Positions 9,849-18,488 of a stretch of 64,000 bases of DNA are shown in pieces. Source of the stretch: Acinetobacter sp. LoGeW2-3 (lineage in GTDB: Bacteria; Pseudomonadota; Gammaproteobacteria; Pseudomonadales; Moraxellaceae); the NCBI RefSeq assembly GCF_002688565.1, contig NZ_CP024012.1, positions 1 to 64,000 of the forward strand, in the 5' to 3' direction. A model generated the notes under the pieces. The model was not told the DNA's origin. It did no database searches and saw only the letters and a program-made list of their open reading frames with translations. Position numbers and translations under genes: made by a program. Position 1 is the stretch's first letter. The number at the start of each line of letters is the position of its first letter.

Positions 9849-10997
9849 ATGGATTTCAATTTAACCGAAGAACAAAATGCATTTGCAGATTCAGTGCGCA
9901 AGTTTGCCCAAAAGGAACTGGCAGATGGCGCATTAGAACGCGCTCATTCTCATGATTATCCGTGGGAAATCGCTGCCAAATTGGCAGAAATGGGTCTGAT
10001 CGGTATCACTGTTAAAGAAGAAGATGGCGGTATTGGCGGGACCTTGATGGATGCCGTGATTGCCATTCAGGAACTTGCGCTGGTTTGCCCAAAAAGTGCT
10101 GACGTGGTTCAGGCGGGTAACTTTGGTGCGATCCGTACCTTCGCAGAATATGCATCTCCTTACCTGAAAGAGAAATATCTTCCAGATTTATTGGCAGGTA
10201 AAAAACTGCTTGCTTTAGGCATGAGTGAGCCAGGCGCAGGGTCATCAGTGACTGAGCTAAAAACTTCAGCAGTTGAAGATGGTGACCACTACATTATCAA
10301 TGGTTCTAAAGTCTTCTCTACACATAGTCCACATGCTGATACCTTCCTCATTTATGTCCGCTTTGGTGAAGGGCTTGATGGTATTGGTTCGGTGATGATC
10401 GATCGCGGTACACCAGGCTTTGAAGTGGGCCAGCCTTCATCATTTATGAGCGGTGAAGAGTGGTGCCAGCTTTATTTTGATAATTGCCGTATCCCAAAAG
10501 AAAACGTATTGCTTGGCCCTGGTGGCTTTAAAAAGCAGATATCAGGTTTCAACGTTGAACGTATTGGTAATGCATCACGCGCATTAGCACTCGGCCGTCA
10601 TGCTTTTAACGTAGCGCGTCAGCACTGTTTGGACCGTGAACAGTTCGGCAAGCCTTTATGTGAGTTCCAAGGTCTGCAATGGAAATTTTCTGAGATGGCT
10701 CTGAAGCTGGAAGGTTCACAACTGCTTCTTTACCGTGCGGCAATCAATGCCGATGGTGGTCTGCCATCTGCTTATGAAACCAGTATTGCGAAACTATCAT
10801 GCAACCTGACGGGCTGGGAAGTATCTAACGAAGCGCTGCAGGCGATGGGTGGCTACGGTTATTCAACAGAATCATTGGTTGAGTACTGTGTGAAGCGTAC
10901 CCGTGGCTGGATGATTGCAGGTGGTTCAATCGAAGTTCTGAAGAACCGTATTGCAGAAGATGTATTTGGTCGTCGTTTCAATCAGCGTGCGAAGTAG
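9849..10997 (+). CDS. Acyl-CoA dehydrogenase, copy 1
   Basis: FAD enzyme introducing a trans-2 double bond into an acyl-CoA, with electrons leaving through ETF. It has 382 residues, typical of the family. Seen: the N-terminal helical domain (FNLTEEQNAFADSVRKFA), the flavin-binding LGMSEPGAGSSVTELKT, VFSTHSPHAD, and the C-terminal QAMGGYGYST. The usual medium-chain catalytic Glu motif (YEGT) is replaced by MIAGGSIE, so the base must sit elsewhere. It differs from copy 2 (12524-13672) at only five residues and is separated from it by the MFS transporter gene. The substrate is unknown; the context suggests a dicarboxylyl- or other unusual acyl-CoA. Confidence 0.92.
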   Translation: MDFNLTEEQNAFADSVRKFAQKELADGALERAHSHDYPWEIAAKLAEMGLIGITVKEEDGGIGGTLMDAVIAIQELALVCPKSADVVQAGNFGAIRTFAEYASPYLKEKYLPDLLAGKKLLALGMSEPGAGSSVTELKTSAVEDGDHYIINGSKVFSTHSPHADTFLIYVRFGEGLDGIGSVMIDRGTPGFEVGQPSSFMSGEEWCQLYFDNCRIPKENVLLGPGGFKKQISGFNVERIGNASRALALGRHAFNVARQHCLDREQFGKPLCEFQGLQWKFSEMALKLEGSQLLLYRAAINADGGLPSAYETSIAKLSCNLTGWEVSNEALQAMGGYGYSTESLVEYCVKRTRGWMIAGGSIEVLKNRIAEDVFGRRFNQRAK

Positions 10998-11056
10998 ATT
11001 CACGGGAAAAGTGGATGTTTTAAATATAAGATGTATGTATTGCAAAGGAAATCATT

Positions 11057-12373
11057 ATGCATGTAGATACTGTTGCCAATAACGGAAGTGGCAGTAAAAA
11101 ATGGAAACTTGCTTTTATATTCGCATTTTTAACACTCATCGTTGATGGTGCGGATGTAATGTTTCTGGCGTTTAGCTTAGCCAGTATTAAAGCTGATTTT
11201 GGTTTATCTGCTGTTGAAGCAGGTATGTTGGGTAGTGTCACACTGGTAGGTATGGCACTTGGTGGTGTAACAGGTGGATGGTCTAGCGACCGTTTTGGAC
11301 GCGTAAAGACCATTACATTCTGTGTATTTGTGTTCTCAATTCTGACTTCATTTATCGGTTTTGCAGAAAACGTTACACAATTTGCAATCTTAAGATTTAT
11401 CTCAGCATTATTCTTAGGTTCTGTTTATATGGTGTGTAGTACATTACTTGCGGAATCAGTACCTACCCATAAGAGAACAACAATTGTTGCTTCTTTGCAG
11501 ACTGGTATTACTGTTGGCTATATTGTTGCAAGTATCTTAGCTGGTGTGATCATTCCAGATTTTGGTTGGCGTCCAATGTTTATGCTTGCGAGTGTGGGCG
11601 TGATTTTAGCCATCGCAATGTACATTATGGTTCCAGAATCTGATGCCTGGTTAGCTGCTAAAGACAATATTCGTAAGCAAATTGCCACCAAATCAAAAGC
11701 ACCAAAGGGAGCTTTTACTACATTATTTAAAGATCCGTCAGTACGTAAAATTTTAATTCTATGGGTCCTTGCTAGTGGCTTCATGCATTTTGGTTATTAT
11801 GGTGTAAATAACTGGATGCCGTTATATCTTGAACAAGAATTAGGAATGCAGATTAAAAAGCTAACTACTTTCATGGTAGGTAGTTATACCGCAATGATTC
11901 TTGGTAAAGTGATTGCGGGTATTCTAGGCGATAAGATTGGTCGTCGTGCAACATTCGCGTTAGGTACTGTGAGTACGGCATTGTTCTTGATCGTAATTGT
12001 GATGTTTAATTCTCCGAATAACATCTTATGGTTATTGATCGGCTTCGGTTTCTTATATGGTCTACCATTTGGTGTATATGGCACATATATGGCGGAAAGT
12101 TTCCCGACTCGTATCCGTGGTACATCTTTGGGTGTAGCACATAACATGGGACGTATTGGTTCTTCTATTGGTCCAATTGCAATTGGTTTCGTCGCGACAA
12201 ATGCCTCTGTAGGTTATGGTTTCTTAATGATGGGTGCTGCTTATTTAGTTTGTGTATTACCTGTATTCTTTATTAGGGAACATCTGTATGATCCACAAGG
12301 AAATGCAGAAGTTGCTTCAGATGGTAGTAACTCTGAAGAAAAACCTATAAAAACAGTCAATCAAACTGTATAA
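11057..12373 (+). CDS. MFS transporter, aromatic acid:H+ symporter type
   Basis: Inner-membrane proton symporter of 438 residues with about twelve membrane segments. The N-terminal half has the signature LTLIVDGADVMFLAF, including the Asp typical of the AAHS group in TM1, and the loop GGWSSDRFGRVKT between TM2 and TM3. The second half carries AGILGDKIGRRAT. The ribosome site AAAGGAA precedes ATG 11057. Position between two acyl-CoA dehydrogenases implies that it imports the substrate of the catabolic block, probably an aromatic, cyclic or short carboxylic acid. The exact ligand cannot be read from sequence. Confidence 0.88.
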   Translation: MHVDTVANNGSGSKKWKLAFIFAFLTLIVDGADVMFLAFSLASIKADFGLSAVEAGMLGSVTLVGMALGGVTGGWSSDRFGRVKTITFCVFVFSILTSFIGFAENVTQFAILRFISALFLGSVYMVCSTLLAESVPTHKRTTIVASLQTGITVGYIVASILAGVIIPDFGWRPMFMLASVGVILAIAMYIMVPESDAWLAAKDNIRKQIATKSKAPKGAFTTLFKDPSVRKILILWVLASGFMHFGYYGVNNWMPLYLEQELGMQIKKLTTFMVGSYTAMILGKVIAGILGDKIGRRATFALGTVSTALFLIVIVMFNSPNNILWLLIGFGFLYGLPFGVYGTYMAESFPTRIRGTSLGVAHNMGRIGSSIGPIAIGFVATNASVGYGFLMMGAAYLVCVLPVFFIREHLYDPQGNAEVASDGSNSEEKPIKTVNQTV

Positions 12374-12380
12374 GTCAGCT

Positions 12381-12411
12381 AAAAAAACGCCCTAAATAGG
12401 GCGTTTTTTTA
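12381..12411 (+). terminator. Rho-independent terminator after MFS gene
   Basis: AAAAAACGCCCTA and TAGGGCGTTTTTTT form a strong stem with a short loop and a T-run. It separates acyl-CoA dehydrogenase 1 plus transporter from the second unit. Confidence 0.9.
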
Positions 12412-12428
12412 TTGTTTTACATTTTCTC

Positions 12429-12451
12429 AAATAAGTCATAGCGTGATGATT
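12429..12451. promoter_or_regulatory. Shared upstream element, copy 2
   Basis: Second copy of the 23-bp block described at 9751-9773 (AAATAAGTCAT ... TGATGATT), about 73 bp before acyl-CoA dehydrogenase 2. Weaker similarity continues for about 30 bp (GAAAACAT...). Confidence 0.5.
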
Positions 12452-12523
12452 TATATGAAAACATAAAATAAATAAAACACCTATTCTAGAACTATAAGAT
12501 ATATTGGATAGAGAGTTAAACAT

Positions 12524-13672
12524 ATGGATTTCAATTTAACCGAAGAACAAAATGCATTTGCAGATTCAGTGCGCAAGTTTGCCCAAAAGGAATTAGCAGA
12601 CGGTGCATTAGAACGCGCTCATTCTCATGATTATCCGTGGGATATCGCTGCCAAATTGGCAGAAATGGGTCTGATCGGGATCACGGTCAAAGAAGAAGAT
12701 GGCGGTATTGGCGGGACCTTGATGGATGCCGTGATTGCCATTCAGGAACTTGCTTTAGTTTGTCCAAAAAGTGCCGATGTTGTTCAAGCCGGGAACTTTG
12801 GCGCAATCCGCACCTTCGCAGAATACGCATCTCCATACCTGAAAGAAAAATACCTTCCGGATTTGTTGGCAGGCAAAAAACTGCTTGCCCTAGGCATGAG
12901 TGAGCCAGGTGCAGGTTCATCAGTAACTGAACTGAAAACTGCAGCCGTTGAAGATGGTGACCACTACATTATCAATGGTTCTAAAGTCTTCTCTACACAT
13001 AGTCCACATGCTGATACCTTCCTCATTTATGTCCGCTTTGGTGAAGGGCTTGATGGTATTGGTTCAGTCATGATCGATCGTGGTACTCCGGGCTTTGAAA
13101 TAGGTCAGCCTTCAGCATTCATGAGCGGTGAAGAATGGTGTCAGCTGTACTTTGATAACTGCCGTATCCCGAAAGAAAACGTATTGCTTGGTCCTGGTGG
13201 CTTTAAAAAACAAATCTCAGGTTTCAACGTTGAGCGTATTGGTAATGCATCACGTGCATTAGCTTTAGGTCGTCACGCTTTCAATGTGGCACGTCAGCAC
13301 TGTCTGGACCGTGAACAGTTCGGTAAGCCTTTATGTGAATTCCAAGGTCTGCAATGGAAATTTGCTGAAATGGCACTGAAGCTGGAAGGTTCACAACTGC
13401 TACTTTACCGTGCCGCAATCAATGCCGATGGTGGCCTGCCATCAGCCTATGAAACAAGCATTGCAAAATTGTCATGCAACCTGACGGGTTGGGAAGTATC
13501 TAACGAAGCGCTGCAGGCGATGGGTGGCTACGGTTATTCAACAGAATCATTGGTTGAGTACTGTGTGAAGCGTACCCGTGGCTGGATGATTGCAGGTGGT
13601 TCAATCGAAGTTCTGAAGAACCGTATTGCAGAAGATGTATTTGGTCGTCGTTTCAATCAGCGTGCGAAGTAA
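12524..13672 (+). CDS. Acyl-CoA dehydrogenase, copy 2
   Basis: Near-identical paralogue of the enzyme at 9849-10997: 382 residues with substitutions E to D, S to A (three times) and V to I. At DNA level some blocks are identical (about 12957-13060 and the last 180 bp) while others differ at many third positions, which suggests gene conversion. It starts a new transcription unit followed after 22 bp by the acyl-CoA synthetase gene. It probably acts on the same or a related acyl-CoA as copy 1. Confidence 0.92.
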   Translation: MDFNLTEEQNAFADSVRKFAQKELADGALERAHSHDYPWDIAAKLAEMGLIGITVKEEDGGIGGTLMDAVIAIQELALVCPKSADVVQAGNFGAIRTFAEYASPYLKEKYLPDLLAGKKLLALGMSEPGAGSSVTELKTAAVEDGDHYIINGSKVFSTHSPHADTFLIYVRFGEGLDGIGSVMIDRGTPGFEIGQPSAFMSGEEWCQLYFDNCRIPKENVLLGPGGFKKQISGFNVERIGNASRALALGRHAFNVARQHCLDREQFGKPLCEFQGLQWKFAEMALKLEGSQLLLYRAAINADGGLPSAYETSIAKLSCNLTGWEVSNEALQAMGGYGYSTESLVEYCVKRTRGWMIAGGSIEVLKNRIAEDVFGRRFNQRAK

Positions 13673-13694
13673 AATTTAAAAAGGATTTAGAGAA

Positions 13695-15794
13695 ATGAAT
13701 TCCATGGTTAATGAAAATAAAACCCTTTCTAATGCTTTACTGAAGCCTAAGACAGTCGCGTTGGTTGGTATTTCAGATGACATCAGCAAAACAGCTGGTC
13801 GTCCTTTACACTTTTTAAGAAATGCCGGTTATAAAGGCACAATTTATTGTATTAACCCACGTCGTGAAACCGTGCAGGGTGAAAAAGCATATACCTCTCT
13901 TTCATCACTGCCTGAAGTCCCAGAGCATGTGTACGTATTAACAGCAGCAGACTTGGCATTAGAAGCTGTTGAAGAATGCGGCAAACTGGGTGTGCCCGTT
14001 GTGACTCTGATTGCGAGTGGCTTTAGTGAAGCTGGCCCTGAAGGAATCGAACGCGAAAACAAGCTTCGTGAACTTAAAGCAAAATATCAAACACGTATTT
14101 TAGGTCCATCAAGTTTAGGCCTAGTAAACCTGTATGAAGATCTGTTCTTAACTGCAAATGCAGCTTTTGCTGAGCCAGGGCTGCCAAAAGGCAATATTTT
14201 CTGTGCTTCACACAGTGGTAGTATGATTGGCTCTTTAACTTCACGTGGTCGTAACCACCATACAGGCTTTTATGGCTTGGTATCAGTTGGTGGTGAAGTA
14301 GATCTGAGTGTAGGTGAAATCTGTTTAGCTACTTTGGACAATCCTGATATCCATGGTTACATGCTATTCCTGGAATCAATGCGCCATGCAGATAAACTAC
14401 GTGAATTTGCGTTTAAAGCAGCGGAATTGAATCGTCCAGTGGTGGTATTCAAGCTTGGCCGTTCACAAGTTGCAGCAGATCTCGCAGTTTCTCACACTGG
14501 TTCTATGGCAGGTGAGGATGCAGTTGCAGAAGCATTCTTTAAAGATTGTGGTATTGCACGTGTAGAAACTTTAGATGGCTTCCTGAATGCAATTCCACTT
14601 CTAAGCAAAGTTCCACCACAAGCAGCCAATAAAAAACAGATTAATGTTGGTGTTTTGACGACTACCGGTGGTGGTGCTGCAATGGTGGTTGATCAGCTTG
14701 GCATTCGTAATGTTTCAGTTGTGTCACCCTCAGAAGAGACGATTGCTAAACTCAATGCACGCGGTGTAGATGTACATGCGGGTGGTATTATCGATTTAAC
14801 GCTAGCTGGCACTAAGTATGAAGTCATGAAAGCTGCGCTAGAAGTACTTGAAGAAGCACCTGAATTTGACCTGGTACTAGTAGCTTCAGGTTCTTCAGCT
14901 CGTTATCACCCCGATCTTGCGGTTAAACCAATTGTTGACAGTATTGCGACTTACAAAAAGCCATTGGTGAGTTTCCTGGTTCCTGATGCACCAGAAGCGT
15001 TAAAGCAATTAAAACAGGCTGGTGTACCTGCATTCCAATCGCCAGAAGCTTGTGCTGATGTAATCAATGCCGCATTTTCTCGTCGTCAGCCGATGCCAAT
15101 TCCAGTGCAAGTCACTCAGCCGGCCGTATCCACTACAGTAACTTTAGATGAAGATTCTGCTTATAAATTACTGAGTCCATTAGGCATTCAAAATGCACCA
15201 TACCAAGTGTTGGATGTTGCTCAACCACAAGCATTGAAAATTGCATATCCAGTGGTAGTGAAAGTCTTACATGATCAAATCAGTCACAAAACTGAAGTTG
15301 GCGGCGTGATTCTCCATGTACACAATGAGACAGAGCTTCAAGCAGCAATCAAGCAAATCAAAACCAATGTTGAGAAAAACTGCCCAGATCTAACTGTTGA
15401 AAAAGTATTAGTTCAATCCATGGTGAAAGGTCTAGGTGAAGTACTTGTCGGGTTTAAACGTGACAAGGATGTAGGCCCAATTGTGATGCTGGCTGCTGGC
15501 GGCGTATTAACTGAACTATATAAAGACAGCTCGATGCGTTTAGCACCTGTGACGATTGATTCAGCTTATGAAATGATTGCTGAAGTAAAGGGCTTAAAAG
15601 CTCTGGATGGTTTCCGTGGTAAGCAGAAAGGTGATTTAAAAGCGATTGCCGAAACTGTAGTGGCTTTCTCTCAGCTAGCAGTATCTAAGGAATACTACAT
15701 TGAAGAAGCTGAAATGAATCCACTCATCGTAAATCCACAAGGACAAGGTGTTACCGCAGTGGATGCACTTGTTCATATCGCTAAGGAAGGTTAA
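13695..15794 (+). CDS. ADP(NDP)-forming acyl-CoA synthetase
   Basis: Activates a carboxylic acid to its CoA thioester while splitting ATP to ADP and phosphate, by a phospho-His mechanism. It has 699 residues with the fused domain order of the Acs/Pat-like family: N-terminal CoA-binding Rossmann domain (KTVALVGISDDISKTAGRP), succinyl-CoA-ligase flavodoxin-like domain (IFCASHSGSMIGSL), then a C-terminal ATP-grasp (YPVVVKVLHDQISHKTEVGG, VGFKRDKDVGPIVMLAAGG). The ribosome site AAGGATTTAGAG precedes the start. It lies between acyl-CoA dehydrogenase 2 and the hydratase/dehydrogenase gene (3-bp gap), so it probably performs the activation step of the pathway. Confidence 0.92.
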   Translation: MNSMVNENKTLSNALLKPKTVALVGISDDISKTAGRPLHFLRNAGYKGTIYCINPRRETVQGEKAYTSLSSLPEVPEHVYVLTAADLALEAVEECGKLGVPVVTLIASGFSEAGPEGIERENKLRELKAKYQTRILGPSSLGLVNLYEDLFLTANAAFAEPGLPKGNIFCASHSGSMIGSLTSRGRNHHTGFYGLVSVGGEVDLSVGEICLATLDNPDIHGYMLFLESMRHADKLREFAFKAAELNRPVVVFKLGRSQVAADLAVSHTGSMAGEDAVAEAFFKDCGIARVETLDGFLNAIPLLSKVPPQAANKKQINVGVLTTTGGGAAMVVDQLGIRNVSVVSPSEETIAKLNARGVDVHAGGIIDLTLAGTKYEVMKAALEVLEEAPEFDLVLVASGSSARYHPDLAVKPIVDSIATYKKPLVSFLVPDAPEALKQLKQAGVPAFQSPEACADVINAAFSRRQPMPIPVQVTQPAVSTTVTLDEDSAYKLLSPLGIQNAPYQVLDVAQPQALKIAYPVVVKVLHDQISHKTEVGGVILHVHNETELQAAIKQIKTNVEKNCPDLTVEKVLVQSMVKGLGEVLVGFKRDKDVGPIVMLAAGGVLTELYKDSSMRLAPVTIDSAYEMIAEVKGLKALDGFRGKQKGDLKAIAETVVAFSQLAVSKEYYIEEAEMNPLIVNPQGQGVTAVDALVHIAKEG

Positions 15795-15797
15795 GCC

Positions 15798-17846
15798 ATG
15801 ACAGAGACTATTCATTTTGAAACTGAGGGATCAATTGCTGTTATTGTAATTGATAACCCTCCTGTAAACACAGGTTCATGGTCTGTGCGTAAGGGGCTGC
15901 TCGATGCAGTTGAAAAATTTGCACAGGATGAGACCCTCACAGCAGCAGTGATCATTGGTAAAGACAAAAACTTTATTTCAGGTTCCGATCTTAAGGAGTT
16001 TGGAAAGCCAATTACACCGCCTGAATTGCCTCAAGTGATTAAGGCAATTGAAGAATGTCCAAAACCTGTGATTGCAGCAATTAGTGGTGCAACTTTAGGT
16101 GGTGGTTATGAGCTGGCACTTGGTTGTGATGCACGTTTAGCCGCAGCGAATACCTTGGTAGGTTTACCTGAGGTGACTTTAGGTATGCTTCCTGGTGCTG
16201 GTGGCACACAACGTTTACCACGCCTGATCGGTCTGGGTCCTAGTATTGAAGTGATTTGTAGCGGCAAACGTCTTAAAGCTGCTGAAGCATTCAAACTAGG
16301 TATGGTCGAAGCTATTGCTGAGGGCGACTTACGTCCGTTTGCAATTGAATATGCAAAAACAGCGGTAAAAAATCCGTTATCGAAGAAAATGGTAGCAGCT
16401 GAACTTGCTGAAGAACTTGATGGCATTATCAAAAAAGCCTTGAAGGCGGGTAAAAACCGTCCTCAAGTCAAGGAAGCGATCCGTCTGATTCAAGCAACAG
16501 CGACAGTTGATTTCGAAACTGCTTTAGCCGAAGAACGTGAAGTATTCCAAAAACTTCGTGTAGGTGAAGAGGCATTTGCATTAAGACATTTGTTCTTCGC
16601 AGAAACCAGCGCCAAAAAGGCCATCAATCTGAAAGAGACGCCAGTTAAAGCCATTAATAATGTGGTGATTGTGGGTGCGGGTACGATGGGAACTGGTATT
16701 GCTGTTGCGGCACTAAGAGCTGGTTTTAAAGTTGCAGTTTATGACCAGTCAAAATCAGTACTGGTACAGTGCAAGTCTAAAATTGATGACATCTATGAAA
16801 AGGATGTTGCAGCGGGTCGAATCAAGCCCTCTGACCAGCTTATTCAGCTGGAACAGCTTGAACTTTCAGATCATGATTCTGTTTTTGAAAACGCTGATCT
16901 GATTATTGAAGCTATTTTTGAAAATCTAACCGTCAAACAGAATCTGATTAAACAGATTGAAAGCGTCGCTTCACCAAATACGCTCATTGCCAGCAATACA
17001 TCCTATATTGATTTAGATGAGATTGCCGAGGTAAGCATTCGACCAGAAAATATTGTAGGTATTCATTTCTTTAATCCTGCAAATATTATGCGGTTGGTAG
17101 AAGTGATTCACGGTAATAATACCTCTCAGGAAGTCATTGCTTCTGCATTTGCATTTGTCCAAAAGTTAGGCAAGTTACCTATTTTATGTAAAAACTCTTT
17201 TGGCTTTATTGGTAACCGGATCTATGCAGCTTACCGTTATCAATGTGAATTAATGCTGGAAGAGGGTGCCTTGCCTCATGAAATTGATCAGGCAATTGAA
17301 GGCTTTGGCTTTAACATGGGGCCATTTGCTGTGGGTGATTTATCCGGGCTGGATATTGCTTGGAATATGCGTAAGGCCAATGCCTCAAAACGTGATCCAA
17401 AGGCACGTTATGTCGATATTCCAGACCAGCTCTGCGAAGCACAGCGTTTTGGTCGAAAAACAGGTGCTGGCTACTATAGCTATGCAAATGGAAAACCTGA
17501 AATTGACCCGATCGTTACTGACATTATTCTTAAAGCTTCTGCAACTAAAGGTATTGAACGTAAAAACTTTACACCTGAACAGATTGTGGAACGCGTATTA
17601 CTCACTATGGCCAATGAAGCTGCCTTGCTGTTGGCTGAAGGGGTGACCTTACGTATGAATGATATTGATCTGGTGATGATCAATGGCTTTGGATTCCCTA
17701 AATGGGAAGGCGGACCTGCATATTGGGCATCTAAACAAGACTTAAACTATCTGTATAAGCAACAAGAAATCCTGGAACACAATACAGGTATTGGATTTAA
17801 CAAAGGAGATTTATCCATTTTTCATAAACTAGCTAAAACAGCGTAA
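15798..17846 (+). CDS. Fused enoyl-CoA hydratase / 3-hydroxyacyl-CoA dehydrogenase
   Basis: Bifunctional FadB-like beta-oxidation enzyme of 682 residues. The N-terminal crotonase domain has the oxyanion-hole segment ISGATLGGGYELALGCD and the catalytic-Glu segment GLPEVTLGMLPGAGGTQRL. The NAD-binding dehydrogenase domain begins near residue 288 with VVIVGAGTMGTGIAVAA and continues with ASNTSY, the catalytic-His segment GIHFFNPANIMRLVEV and a duplicated C-terminal helical domain. It starts 3 bp after the synthetase stop, so the two are probably translationally linked. It would hydrate the enoyl-CoA made by the acyl-CoA dehydrogenases and oxidise it to a 3-ketoacyl-CoA for the thiolase downstream. 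Confidence 0.93.
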   Translation: MTETIHFETEGSIAVIVIDNPPVNTGSWSVRKGLLDAVEKFAQDETLTAAVIIGKDKNFISGSDLKEFGKPITPPELPQVIKAIEECPKPVIAAISGATLGGGYELALGCDARLAAANTLVGLPEVTLGMLPGAGGTQRLPRLIGLGPSIEVICSGKRLKAAEAFKLGMVEAIAEGDLRPFAIEYAKTAVKNPLSKKMVAAELAEELDGIIKKALKAGKNRPQVKEAIRLIQATATVDFETALAEEREVFQKLRVGEEAFALRHLFFAETSAKKAINLKETPVKAINNVVIVGAGTMGTGIAVAALRAGFKVAVYDQSKSVLVQCKSKIDDIYEKDVAAGRIKPSDQLIQLEQLELSDHDSVFENADLIIEAIFENLTVKQNLIKQIESVASPNTLIASNTSYIDLDEIAEVSIRPENIVGIHFFNPANIMRLVEVIHGNNTSQEVIASAFAFVQKLGKLPILCKNSFGFIGNRIYAAYRYQCELMLEEGALPHEIDQAIEGFGFNMGPFAVGDLSGLDIAWNMRKANASKRDPKARYVDIPDQLCEAQRFGRKTGAGYYSYANGKPEIDPIVTDIILKASATKGIERKNFTPEQIVERVLLTMANEAALLLAEGVTLRMNDIDLVMINGFGFPKWEGGPAYWASKQDLNYLYKQQEILEHNTGIGFNKGDLSIFHKLAKTA

Positions 17847-17879
17847 TCATCGTTTTAGTATTGAGGTGTGTGCCTATTT

Positions 17880-17904
17880 GCCTGACTTCGGTCGGGCTTT
17901 TTTT
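17880..17904 (+). terminator. Rho-independent terminator
   Basis: GCCTGAC, a TTCG loop and GTCGGGC followed by seven T residues, ending the synthetase-hydratase unit. Confidence 0.85.
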
Positions 17905-18001
17905 ACTTGAAAGAAAGATATGAGGTCGTGATTTTTCGGAAATTCTTACTGATTTCTGCTCAATATAATCAAATTAACCAATATTGAATTACACATGAAA
18001 A

Positions 18002-18451
18002 ATGAGTGATCGAAGCAGTTTAACAATGAGTGTATTGATGACACCGGATATGGCTAATTTTTCTGGCAATGTTCATGGGGGAACAATACTAAAGTTACTA
18101 GATCAGGTTGCTTATGCATGTGCCAGTCGTTATTCGGGAACCTACGTCGTTACATTATCTGTAGATCAAGTCTTGTTTAAAGAACCTATAAAAGTGGGAG
18201 AAATGGTTTCATTTCTGGCAAATATCAATTATGTCGGACGGAGCTCAATGGAAATTGGTATTCGCGTTGAAGCGCAAAATATTCAAACCCGTCAGAACCG
18301 GCATACCAACAGTTGTTACTTCACCATGGTAGCAGTAGATAGCAATGGTAAACCTACTACCATATCTCCTTTAAATCTTGATTCGCAACTGAAGCAATGC
18401 CGGTTTGAGGCTGCTTTAAGACGTAAAAAACTGCGACTACAGACCAGTTAA
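18002..18451 (+). CDS. Acyl-CoA thioesterase (hotdog fold)
   Basis: Protein of 149 residues with a single hotdog domain of the YciA/acyl-CoA hydrolase type: the N-terminal LMTPDMANFSGNVHGGTILKLLDQ (Asn-x-x-His-Gly-Gly with the active-site Asp in the following helix) and a central VTLSVDQVLFKEPIKVGEMV. It hydrolyses acyl-CoA to free acid and CoA and may relieve CoA trapping during catabolism. It stands alone between a terminator and the thiolase gene (37-bp gap), with which it may be cotranscribed. Confidence 0.9.
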   Translation: MSDRSSLTMSVLMTPDMANFSGNVHGGTILKLLDQVAYACASRYSGTYVVTLSVDQVLFKEPIKVGEMVSFLANINYVGRSSMEIGIRVEAQNIQTRQNRHTNSCYFTMVAVDSNGKPTTISPLNLDSQLKQCRFEAALRRKKLRLQTS

Positions 18452-18488
18452 ATTTTCCTAATGAAGCATATCTAAAAAAGGATTTGTG

